From Botryosphaeria dothidea (taxonomy: Eukaryota > Ascomycota > Dothideomycetes > Botryosphaeriales > Botryosphaeriaceae): a stretch of DNA of 64,000 nucleotides. The translations under genes and the position numbers were made by a program. Shown one piece after another: positions 1 through 10,490 of the stretch. The number at the start of each line of letters is the position of its first letter. Within the stretch, counting starts at the first letter, position 1. The DNA lies in the NCBI GenBank assembly GCA_011503125.2, contig WWBZ02000012.1, positions 1 through 64,000 on the forward strand, given 5' to 3'. The notes beneath the pieces were generated by a model that worked only from the letters and a program-made list of their open reading frames with translations, was not told the DNA's origin and made no database searches.

Positions 1-120
1 AACCCTAACCCTAACCCTAACCCTAACCCTAACCCTAACCCTAACCCTAACCCTAACCCTAACCCTAACCCTAACCCTAACCCTAACCCTAACCCTAACC
101 CTAACCCTAACCCTAACCCT
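1..120. repeat. Telomere, 20 copies of CCCTAA
   Basis: Twenty uninterrupted copies of the six-base unit AACCCT, the C-rich strand of the TTAGGG telomere used by most filamentous fungi. The array begins at base 1 and has no variant units. It joins directly to retrotransposon sequence, with no subtelomeric spacer, so this is a true chromosome end whose array is probably cut short by the assembly. Confidence 0.98.
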
Positions 121-1093
121 AGACTATAAAAGATTCGGATATTAGCTTAAATATCTTGTTAAATAGAAAGGATACGGAAATAAGGATAACTAATAGGTAC
201 CTAAGGACGATATACATCTAGATCTCGTTACAGAATTCCACCGTCAAAATCCTAACCTCCTACGGAAACGAGGTCGTCCCCGAATAAGAACGGCGGGAAA
301 CCCGCGAGATAGGGAGATAAACGAGCGGAATTTATAAGGTTAGAAGAACGCGGAGACTTCGCGTTAGCTATAGGCTCGCCGGTAGACTCGGTAGACTTAG
401 CCACCTACGGCGCAGCAGGACCTACCGTCTCGTAACGTGGCCGCTTTAACGCGGACGGACCCTTAGAATTTTTAGGGTTAGGAAGGCCCCCAGACGAGCT
501 GGAAGCCTTAGCCCTCTTAAGCTCCTCTAGCGTCTCGAAACCCTTACGAATTATACGAGAACGACGCTCCTTTAAGAAACGCTGCTGTTTACGAAGGCGC
601 TCTAGCTTAGCGGTTGCCAGCTAAAGAGTAGCAAAGATCGCGCTCTCCTCCGCCTCCAAACGCGCCTACGCCCGATTAAGCTTATCTACTAGAAAGAGTT
701 AGTAAGGATAGACGGAGATAGCGTAGAAGAAACCCACAACCTAAGTTGCTTGTCTTAGCAATATTATACTCTCCTCGACGAGCCTTAAGATAGGCCGCAC
801 ACACCTACGGATTATCCGGCAACGCGATATACTTAAGAACTACGCTCTAAGTAGGGAGTATAGGGAATTATCTCAACCCCGTTTAAGAGGATGTCCCGGA
901 GTTGTCGTTTACGAGAAAGAGTAGAACGATACTACTTAGCAGGACGAGGAACGTCTTCGCCACTATTAGGACAAGCGCGCTTTAGAGTTATTACGGAAAG
1001 ACTTACGGAGAGAAAGTAAGCCAGGAAGAACCTATAAGGAAATAGGCAATACGGAAGAATCTTCGGGCCGAAGATCCTTAAGGGGGGGGATAG
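121..1093 (+). mobile_element. 3' end of a chromovirus (copy P), truncated by the telomere
   Basis: The plus strand opens inside the C-terminal chromodomain of a Ty3/gypsy integrase. The frame starting at base 122 reads DYKRFGY, then KYLV and KGYGN, then VPKDDIHLDLVTEFHRQNP, with TAG or TAA where Q or W codons are expected. The rest of the element upstream is missing because the telomere begins here. After the chromodomain lies about 700 bp of degenerate 3' region ending in a purine tract (about 1080-1090) directly before the LTR, which fits a polypurine tract. The same chromodomain block recurs at about 8030-8200 (+), in A near 24230-24470 (-) and in N near 39330-39580 (-). Confidence 0.85.
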
Positions 1094-1572
1094 TGTTACG
1101 GCGTAGCCTCTATAGGTTAAGGAAGTTAGAAATTAGCCCCGCCGGAACAACAGAAGTCGGGGTTATAAAGATCCGAGGTCACGTGACCTCGCGCTCAACT
1201 AGACCCACCCGCTTAGATTGCCAAGGCTGCCTAAGCGGGCCCTATCTACTAAGCTATCCTACTTAGTTATAATAGCTCGCTTAGAAGACTACGCGCTATT
1301 AAGCGTAACCCGCCTATTAAGTATATAGATTATATAGAACTCTTCTACGTATATATAAACTATACTTCTTAGATAGCTTTAACCTTCGTAGTTAACTTTA
1401 TAATAGAATTTAGACTCTATTAGTAATACGGCCTTCGTACGTAGTACTTAGTCTCTAGTCGTCTACTCGTTTCTTACGTATCTCTTCTTATATCTACTTA
1501 AGGAAAACCCTTTAATAGGTTTCTACTCTCTTTAGTATTTAGATTCTTAGAGATAGAGGCCCGCTCGTTATA
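1094..1572 (+). repeat. LTR of chromovirus copy P, 479 bp
   Basis: It begins TGTTACGGCG and ends CTCGTTATA, the TG...CA ends of an LTR with the last CA turned to TA. It has the same length (479 bp) as the inverted LTR at 7167-7645 and matches it apart from C/T and G/A differences. The bases just after it, TTCGG, are a RIP-altered copy of CTCGG, the target site discussed under findings. Confidence 0.9.
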
Positions 1573-4500
1573 TTCGGCTTTAAGAATACCTTACTAGGCT
1601 AATTTTCGACTTAGAATAGCTTCTCTATACGCGTCTAGTTCGAATCTATAGTTAGTAAAGAACGGAGATACGTTAGTTAACTCTTATTTAGCGCTATTAT
1701 AGGCGAACTATACTATAGATAGCTATATAGCCTAATCGTTCTATAGGTAGTTAACGAAATAGCGGAGGTACTATTCGAGAGTCCGGTTTATCCGTTCTAT
1801 CTAACCGTCCGTTTACGGGTATATAATTATAGAGAGTTTATTCTTAGCTCTAAGTTAACGTATAAGCGTTTACTAAAATTTAGAACGTATTAGCTTATCC
1901 CTATCCGAAACTAGTTCTTTCGGTATTTTATAATCCGTAAAGATATATCGGAGGAACGTATAGACTAACTATTCTATATTCGATACCTTAAGATAGAGTA
2001 AGAAGTAAGCGTACTTTGTAAGTCTATTAATAAAGACTAGGATCGAGTCGTACTTAACTCCGGTAAGCGAGTCTCTCGACTATAGTAGCTTCGTAATAAA
2101 GTCTAGCGTAACTAATTACTATAGTCGTTCTAGAACTTCTAGGAGTTATAGTTATCCGTACGGAGCGTGTATCGTAGCTTTACTTCTAATATAAAGGTTA
2201 TATTACGAGACTATACGCTAGACTATCTTCCGTAACCCTAGAAAGTAAAAATTTTATATAATTCTTTCGGTTATCCTATCGATACCCTAATATCTATACG
2301 CGGGTACTTCGTATATATTCTTAACTAGTACTTCTCGTAGTCTTACCGAGATATAGATTAATCCTTTAAAGAGAAGCGTTCCTTCTCTATCTTAAGTAAT
2401 ACGCGGGTCGTTCTTAAGCGCTAAAAGTTCCTACGCGAAGGAGTCCTATACGTATACTTCTCGGATCGTCTAGTACTATAGATTTAACTCGATACGAAGT
2501 ATTAGGAAAGACGGTCTAGTAAGGGTAAGCGATCTATCGCTATCTACTACGAACACTATAGAATATAGCTCGATTCGTTCTTCTATATAGTCTACTCTTC
2601 TACTAAGCGCGTTAGCGGCGGCGTTATCTATATCTTTTCTATATATAATCTTAAAATCGTAGGAGGCTATTTCTTCTAACTAGCGAACCTATCGTTAGTT
2701 TAGCTCCTTAGTCGTAGTAAAGCGCGTAAGGTTTTAATAATCGTAATATACTACTATCTAATAGCTAGCTTCTTTAAGATAGTATCTCTATTACTTAAAT
2801 ACTAAGACGATAGCTAAGAGCTTCTTATCGTAAGTATTATAGTTAAGCTCTACCGGTATAAACTTTCTAGAGTAAAACGCGATTAGATACTATCTACCTT
2901 AATCGTTAGACTAGCTAAGATATACTCCGAGGGCGAATTCTAACGTATTAGTTTCTACTTCGATAGGTTTGTCGGAATCGTATATCTCTAGAACCGGTAC
3001 TTCGTAAAACATCCGTTTAAGCGATTCGAAGGCTTATTACTAATCGTCTTTCTATTTAAAGCTATACTTCTTTCGGGTAAGTCGTATTAAAGGTTCCGTA
3101 ACCTTCGAATAGTTCTAAATAAACTTTCGGTAGAAGTTCGCGAATCTAAGGAAGGACTAAACTTCCTTAATTATCTTAGATACTAGCCATTCTCTAATAG
3201 AATCTAGTTTCGAGTCGTCTATACCGACGTAACCTAGAGTAATAACAAAGCCTAAGAATTCTATTCTTTAAACGTACTATTCGCATTTCTTAGGTACGAT
3301 AGATAGATTCTTTACCTAGAGGGCTTCTAGAACCTTTCTAATATACTTCTTATAATCCTTAAGAGTTTCTAAAAAGATAAGAATATCGTCGAGGTAAGCT
3401 AAGTAGAAGATATTTAAGTATTCGCGTAGCGTATTATTAACGAGATTTTAGAAGGTTACTAGCGCGTTAGTAAGCCTAAATAGTATAACCGTATACTCGT
3501 AGAGTCCTAGCCTCGTTCTAAAGGCTATCTTCTATTCTTCTCCTTCTTTAATCCTAACTAGGTAATATTCTTCCCGGAGGTCTAGCTTCGTAAAGTACTT
3601 TACTTTCCCTAACTTATTCTAGAGCTTATCGATACGTAGGAGCGGGTAGCGGTTCTTAATCGTAATATTATTAAGTTATCGGTAGTCGATATAGAGGCGT
3701 AGTTTACTATTCTTCTTTAGGACGAAAAGAATCGGATATCCGGCTAATAACGTTAAAGACCGAATATATCTACGTTCGAGGTTTTTCTCGATATATTCTC
3801 TTAAAGCCTCTATCTCCTTTACTAATAAGGAGTAGATAGGCTTATAAGCTAGCTTTATACCTAGCTTAAGCGGAATTTCGTAGTCCTATAGTTAATACTT
3901 TAGTAAATCTCCTTTTCCTCTTTCTTAGTAAACGGCTCTTAAGTTTTAGTACTCGCTAAGTACCGTCTCTATTTCCGGTATTAGAGGTTCTCCATATAGA
4001 TTATTCTATATCTCTAAACTACCGTGTTGTCCCCTTCTAATCCTCGTAGGATCGTCTCCTCTAATAGGAGTAGAACTATTCTTATTCTTAAGCCTTTCCC
4101 GTACGGCCTTAGCTAATACTCTCTATTATACCGTCTATAAGGGTTTAATATATATAAGGTAGACCTAGTGGCCTTAGCATCTTATACGCTTAAATACCTC
4201 TTCTAAGATTACCTAGACGTCGATCTAAGAATCTACGGCTACTAATTACTTACGCGAAGCCTTACTCTTAGTCTTATACCTTTTCCTCGTAGTTCTTCGT
4301 AATATATACTATACTTATTTATCGGGAACGTTAGACTTAGTTAGTCTTACTCCGCTTAAGATACTATATTTTACCGAGAAGACGGCGTCTTATACGCTAC
4401 TATCTTAGTTCTATCTTACGCTTTCTTTAAGGTTACCGTTAATACTACTATCGCTAAGCCTTACGCTATTATTACCGTTAATACTACTATTACTAGGCCT

Positions 4501-7166
4501 TACGCTATCGTAGCTAGAGTCGTATCTTAAGTCGGGGGTATCGTTTCGCTTAGTAGAGCTTATTTCTATAATAGGGTTATATTTTACCGAGGAGGCTTCG
4601 CTACTTACGTCGCAATCCTAGTACTAACTTATACTACTATCGGAGTCGCCTATATAGTTACTATATTTAGACCTTATACTAGCTACTTCCCGTATTAATA
4701 TTAATAGAAGTTTTTAAAGAATATCTAATAATCTATTCTTCTTCTATAATCCTTATTTTCGTAGAAGGTTCTCGAGCTTCTCTCGAAAGATAATAGAGTC
4801 TCCTTCTCCGAAGTCGAAGATAGGTTTCTATATTCGGATTTAGAGTATATCTAGAATAATATCGTGCCTAGAAATACGTTAGACGTCGAGGAAAATCCGT
4901 TCTTAATAGTTCCTTATCTAGAGAGTTACTTCCTCCGTTTCTATTTTTACCTAGCCTTCTTCGTAGGCTATCTAGAATCCGTCGAATCTACTAAGAAGAT
5001 ACGGTTTCTATTTCTTACGGTACGGGATATTTATCTTTTATATAAGCTCGTTATAGATAAAATTTCCGCTTAATTCTATATCGATTAGAATTCTAGTAGG
5101 TACTCCGTTAAGTATTCCCTATATCTTAAACTATTTCTATAGATTTAGTCCGGTAAGAGTTTCCGTTTTCGATATACGTAATACTATATAAAGAGACCTA
5201 GACTATAGCCCCTAGGTTAGTCCCGTTGCCGTAGGGCCGTCTAGTTTTTTAGTATAGGGTAGCCGTAGACTTCGCTATATATATAGTCTTTCTATTCGTT
5301 AACTTATAGATATACTTACTTCTAGTTAGTCTATTTATCGGCGTTCTACTTCCTTCGCTAGTAAACTTTATTCTTTCGAATCTAATATCTAAAGATTAGT
5401 TAATTAAGCTTTTTATCCGGAATCTACTAGAGTATATAATACTAGATCGTTACCGTGCCGTACTAGTAGAGAATCTATACTAGTTCCCGAAGGAAGTCGT
5501 AGTCTACTTACTCGCGCGCTAAGGTTCCTTAGTAGTAGCGTTTAACGAGTATCGTTTCTTTAGTTACCGGAAGTTCGTACTTCTTCCCGTCTTATTTAAT
5601 TCGGGTTTTCTAAAGAGTATTCTAACGCTATCTCTAAATAACCGTAAGCGCGATACTTTTCTAATAAGGAATCTAGATTATTTAGCTAAGATTACTCTAT
5701 TCGTCCCGTAGATAGTTACTAATACCGTATCTTTTAGCGAGAACTTCTAGTAAGACGAGAATATCTAGCCTATCGAATAGTATAGGTATATCGTCCGACT
5801 ATATTTTACTAGTACTCTCGTATAGTTCTCCTATTTCGCTATTAATAAGTTCGTCGTCTAGAGGGAAACTATCGATAATATCGTCGGTTTCGATAACTTC
5901 TTCGTTCCTAGTTATTATACCGAAGTTTCGAGGTTCGTAGAAGTACTATCTAGAGATATCTTTACTAGTTTAATACGTTTAACAGCCGTTATCGTAATAG
6001 GCTATTTAGTATAGCGTATTATAGTTATCTTAGCGAGATATAACCAACGCTTTACGCTAGGCGCTCGAAGTCTACTTATTATTCTTCTTACTACGAGAGT
6101 TCTACGAATACTTAGAAGAGAAGTATTTATTACTATCGTAGATAATATAGAGTCGATCCTTATAGCGCTATTTCTACTTATCCGTCTAGTTCGGATTAGA
6201 TCTCTTAGGCTTCTTATTATTATAACTATTATTACCCTTCTTAGAATTCTATCTATTAGCCGCGTCGAGGGCTATAGCGTCTCCGCCTTCGAGGATTATT
6301 CTTTCGCGGCGTAGCTTCGAGGTATTAGATTATCGAGAACCTATTTTCTATTCGTATATACGACCGTCGATCTAAGACGTAAGGTCTACTATCTTTTAAA
6401 AGGTAGGTAGATATTCGTAAGTAATTATATTCTTCTTAACTTCGTTCTTTAGGCTCTTATAAAAGAGGTCGCGGAAAGTCTCGTCTAACTATTCGAGGTA
6501 GGCTATAAGCTACTAAAACTTAGTTATATAGATAGCTATAGATTCTATCTATCTAACGGTTATAATATCGTTAGAGACTTTACGGACTTCGTCCCGATCG
6601 TTAAAAGTAGCTCTAAGGTTATCTACGAATCCCGTATAGGTATCGAAGATTTTCTTAGTCTTTACCTATCTCTTCTCGAGAGAGTATTTATTAGATAGGT
6701 AGTCGCGAAGGTATAGCTCTATCTATACCTCTGCCGTTCCTCTAAGATAGATTAATACGAAGAGTACTTCCTCGGCGTCGTTATCGAATTATACTTAGTT
6801 AAACTAGAGGTAGCGTTATATCTAGAGTAGAAAGAATTAGAGCTTCTTTCTATTCTTATTAAACTTCTCGGGTACCGCTACTTTAACCTTAGTAGCGCTT
6901 CGTTTTATCTAGTACGCTAGTAGGCGCTCGATCTAGGCTTTTTATTCCTAAATAAGTGCCTAGAGTTCTTCTCGAGTAGGCTCTATTTACTACGCGGGCG
7001 GAGTACGCCCCTAAGTATCCTTAGCGCGATCCTCTATTAGGTCGACATCTATCTAAGATCCTAGTACTATTATATACTTTCCCTAAGCTCGTTAGACGGG
7101 GTAATACTTAATCTAATAAACTCGTTTCTAAAAAGATTTCTCTCCTTATAAGGATAGTAATTAAAG
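1573..7166 (-). mobile_element. Chromovirus gag-pol body, minus strand, heavily RIP-mutated
   Basis: Read on the minus strand this is a Ty3/gypsy gag-pol: gag near 7100-5950, protease region, reverse transcriptase, RNase H and integrase down to 1573, where the integrase is cut. The RT core is clear at about 3740-3540 (GYPILFVLKK, then LRLYIDYR, then FTKLDLR) and the YLDD catalytic box is at 3396-3385, followed by ILIF. Nearly every interruption is TAA or TAG, as expected when CAA, CAG and TGG are hit by RIP. A direct duplication of about 51 bp at 4433-4506 is shared with N (42767-42840), while A has a single copy near 27666. The integrase end and chromodomain are not here but at 7646 onward in the opposite direction. 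Confidence 0.85.
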
Positions 7167-7645
7167 TATAACGAGCGGGCCTCTACCTCTAAGAATCTAA
7201 ATACTAAAGAGAGTAGAAATCTATCGAAGAGTTTTTCTTAAGTAGGTATAAGAAGAGGTACGTAAGAAACGAGTAGACGACTAGAGACTAAGTACTACGT
7301 ACGAAGGCCGTATTACTAATAGAGTCTAAATTCTATTATAAAGTTAACTACGAAGGTTAAAGCTATTTAAGAAGTATAGTTTATATATACGTAGGAGAGT
7401 TCTATATAATCTATATACTTAATAGGCGGGTTACGCTTAATAGCGCGTAGTCTTTTAAGCGAGCTATTATAACTAAGTAGAATAGCTTAGTAGATAGGGC
7501 CCGCTTAGATAGCCTTAGTAATCTAAGCGGGTAGGTCTAGTTAAGCGCGAGGTTACGTAACCTCGGATCTTTATAACCCCGACTTCTATTATTTCGGCGG
7601 AGCTAATTCCTAACTTTCTTAACCTATAGAGGCTGCGCCGTAATA
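7167..7645 (-). repeat. Inverted chromovirus LTR, 479 bp
   Basis: It runs from TATAACGAGCGG to GCCGTAATA, the reverse complement of the LTR at 1094-1572, with the same length. It is the 5' LTR of the minus-strand gag-pol body on its left. On its right it joins plus-strand integrase sequence (CTAAATAACT), so it sits at a breakpoint between opposite coding directions. Confidence 0.88.
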
Positions 7646-9103
7646 CTAAATAACTAAAAGAACTATATAAAGCTATTAGTCTCGACCTCGAGCACGTACG
7701 AATTATAATATCTAAATATTATAATAGACGGTACTAGGCGGCACCGAACCTTAAGAGGGGGGATAAAGTATACCTCCTTATAAAAAATATTAAATCGAAG
7801 CGACTAAGCGATAAATTAGATTTTAAGAAAACCGGTCTATTCGAAATTTTAGAAAAACTCGGAAACGTTACGTATCGACTTAAATTACTAATAACGATAC
7901 GGATAAATTCTATCTTTTATATAGTATTACTCGAGCTAGTATTAGAAAACGCTATAATTCTAGAAACTCTAGAAGAGATAATTCTAGAAAACCTAGATAC
8001 CGAAGAAGACGAATATCTAGTCGAGAAGATCTTAGACTATAAAAGATTTAGATATTAGCTTAAATATCTTATTAAATAGAAAGAATACGGAAATAAGAAT
8101 AACTAATAGGTATCTAAGAACGATATATATCTAGATCTCGTTATAGAATTCTACCGTTAAAACCCTAACCTTCTACGGAAACGAGGTCGCTCCTAAATAA
8201 AAACGACGGGAGATCCTTAAGATAGGGAGATAAACGGGTAGAATTTATAGGCTTAGAAGAGTACGGAGATTTCGTACTAGCTATAGACTCGCCGGTAGAC
8301 TCGGCGGACTTAGCTATATATAGCGTAATAAGACCTACCGTCTCGTAACGTAGCCGTTTTAATATGAATAGATCCTTAGAATTCTTAGGGTTAGAAGTAT
8401 ACCTCTTATCCTTAGCTAACGCAGCTAATAGCTCCTCCGCCTCCCGACGATTATACTTATATAACGCGTTAAGATTATCGGACTTAGTAAGAAGAGTCCG
8501 GAAACCTCTCTTCTCTAATAAACGCTAGTTATCCCGTAAACGCTTTAGACGGGCCGTAATAGTTCTAAGCTCTTTCTCTTAACGACGTAAGCTTTCTTTA
8601 TAAGCTAGACGAGTCTTCTTCTATTCCGCGTATAAACGGTCCCGCTTCTCTTATAACTAATCTAGCTTAGCTAGAGAAGTAAGGAATTTCTTATAAGCTT
8701 TAGCCTCCTTAGCCTTTAACTTCTTCTACTCGCGACGAAGGCTACGGGCTAGAATATAGATTAATATACGCGACTAGGAAAAAGAATTAAAACTTACCTC
8801 TAGTAAGCGATAAATCCTTCGCGTTATATATTATAAAACCCTTCGCGAGATAAGTACTATAGCGAGCGCAACCTAGTAGAACCTTATAAACTACGCTATA
8901 TAGCTTATACTTAAAATAAGAACGTTCCGCGGGTAACGAAATAGACGCTACTAGATCTACTAGACGCTATCGCTTCTTAGTAGTATCCCGCTTACGCTTA
9001 GATATAATAGACTTATAAAAAAAGAATAATCTAAGAAGAATCCGTAAGAAAATAGATAACGCGGAAGAATCTTCGGGCCGAAGATCCTTAAGGAGGGGAA
9101 TAG
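7646..9103 (+). mobile_element. Chromovirus integrase end and chromodomain (copy Q), plus strand
   Basis: The segment starts inside the integrase (ACTAAAAGAACTATATAAAG matches the reverse complement of A near 24800), runs through the integrase C-terminus and reaches a chromodomain at about 8000-8170 (EDEYLVEKILDYKRF). After about 8390 it no longer resembles copy P, so the two 3' regions belong to different subfamilies. A purine-rich tract (AGGAGGGGAA, about 9091) precedes the 3' LTR. Everything is RIP-mutated, with TAG and TAA as the only stop types noted. Confidence 0.82.
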
Positions 9104-9595
9104 TATTACGGCGTAGCCTCTATAGGTTAAAAAAGTTAAGGATTAGCCCCGTAGGGAATAATAGAAGTCGGAGTTATAAGGATCTAAGGTTACGTAACTC
9201 TCGCGATTAGTTAGACCTACCCGCTTAGTTACTAAGACTAACTAAGTAGATAGAGCTAACTAAGCTAGTACGCTTAGTTAGTAACCCTCGATTAGTTACT
9301 AAGGCTAACTAATCGCGCTCTATTAACTAAGTATATAGATTATAGATAATCTCCTACGTATATATAAACTATACTTCTTAGATAGCTTTAACCTTCGTAG
9401 TTAACTTTAATAATAAAACTTCGTAATAGAATTTAGACTCTATTAGTAATAAGGCCTTCGTACGTAGTACTTAGTCTTTAGTCGTCTACTTATTTCTTAC
9501 GTACCTCTTCTTATATCTACTTAAGAAAAACTCTTTAATAGGTTTCTACCCTCTTTAGTATTTAAATTCTTAGAGGTAGAGACTCGCTCGTTATA
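9104..9595 (+). repeat. 3' LTR of chromovirus copy Q, 492 bp
   Basis: It begins TATTACGGCG and ends CTCGTTATA. Its outer parts match the 479-bp LTRs, but the middle (about 9200-9330) has its own repeated CTAACTAA-type sequence and there is an extra insert near 9410, so it is a subfamily variant. Its last four bases plus the next C form TATAC, the target used by element B. Confidence 0.85.
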
Positions 9596-9596
9596 C

Positions 9597-9765
9597 TTAG
9601 AATAATCGCTAAAAGGTTTATTACGCTAAGTACGTTAAGCTAGACTTAAGAAGAAAGAGAAGAAGTCGTAGAAGAAAGAGGAAAGTTATATACAAGAAAG
9701 GCTTGGCGTCACGTGATCTGCCGATGATCCTCTGAGGCTTGATCCTGAGGCTTCAGACTCTAACA
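9597..9765 (-). repeat. Element B LTR (3' LTR in coding sense), 169 bp
   Basis: It ends CTCTAACA and matches 21173-21341 over its whole length with scattered C/T and G/A differences. Just outside it a C-rich tract on this strand (9766-9790) is a polypurine tract on the coding strand, which fixes this copy as the 3' LTR. It starts TTAG rather than TG, a departure from the usual LTR end. Confidence 0.85.
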
Positions 9766-10490
9766 TCACCCCCCCCCCTCCTCCTCCCGGTTCGAGAGGT
9801 TACGGGTTCGAATCCGGGTGGGGACTGTTGCTTTTTGACCTTTCCCTGTTTTTTTTTTTTTTTGACCCTTCCTGCCCTGCCTGCCCTGCTTGCCCTGCTT
9901 GCCCTGTTTTCCTTGCTTGTCCTGCTTGCCCTGCTTGCCCTACTTGCCCTGTTTGCCTTGCTTGTCGGTCGCGTTTTTAGTGGGTGTGGGTATATAGGTT
10001 GAAAAAGCGAACCCTGAACCATTAAACGGCTATATGGTGTAGTTGGAAACTTGGCTGACCGACAGCAGGTGCGGTGATACGTGCCTTGGGGTGGCGACAT
10101 CCCTCAGTTAATTGGCTCCTATGAGCTTGTCGACTGGCTATCGAATTAAGGGCCTGCCTGTTGGCAGGGAGAGGGTTGTCCGGCACGGGACTAGGTCCTG
10201 TGGTCTGTAATGCCCACACTAGGTGACCGCTTGTGCCTCGCTCGCCCTCGGGGCGGGTGGTACAGTGCTTATCTGGTGTGTGCAGGCTCGGCTCCGGCCG
10301 GGCTAAACCGCTTAACCTTTTGTCCACCTGTAGTCTCCGCTCGGTTCCCTAGAGCTCTTATCGGTCCTTCTGTTTTAGGTACGTGTCTAGCGCTACTGTG
10401 TCCTGTAGTGCTAATACCGGTTCCCATGTTGGCCTTATATACCCTTCCCATTTGACTTGATACTGGAGTTGGCGGCTCCTTTGTCCTGGT
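9766..10490. other. Element B 3' untranslated region, weakly RIP-mutated, with tandem repeats
   Basis: No convincing gene is seen. The stretch holds the polypurine tract, a perfect RNA polymerase III B-box-like motif GGTTCGAATCC (9805-9815), a T-run (about 9850-9865), a 9-bp tandem array and about 500 bp of unidentified sequence rich in TpG. An A-box-like string TGGTGTAGTTGG lies near 10035, but it is downstream of the B-box-like motif, the wrong order for a tRNA gene. Reading frames on both strands overlap each other and resemble no family I know. The near-normal TpG content contrasts with the flanks. Confidence 0.6.
9868..9965. repeat. 9-bp tandem repeat (TGCCCTGCT)n
   Basis: About ten imperfect copies of a nine-base unit, TGCCCTGCT with variants such as TTCCTTGCT and TGTCCTGCT. 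It lies in the 3' untranslated part of element B. The period is a multiple of three, so it produces long Leu/Ala-rich or Ser/Arg-rich frames that should not be taken as genes. Confidence 0.9.

Noticed and set aside
4864..5073. A plus-strand frame of 69 codons, repeated at 28059-28259 with a similar protein (MPRNTLDVE...).
   Set aside because: It is antisense to the gag-pol of Q and A. It recurs only because the element does, and stays open by chance in RIP-altered sequence.
9795..9830. A tRNA gene at the perfect GGTTCGAATCC motif.
   Set aside because: No A-box or acceptor partner lies upstream at the right distance; the upstream sequence is the LTR and polypurine tract.
9739..10455. Several frames of 60-115 codons on both strands.
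   Set aside because: They overlap each other, partly encode the 9-bp array, and match no family; the region is the 3' untranslated part of element B.
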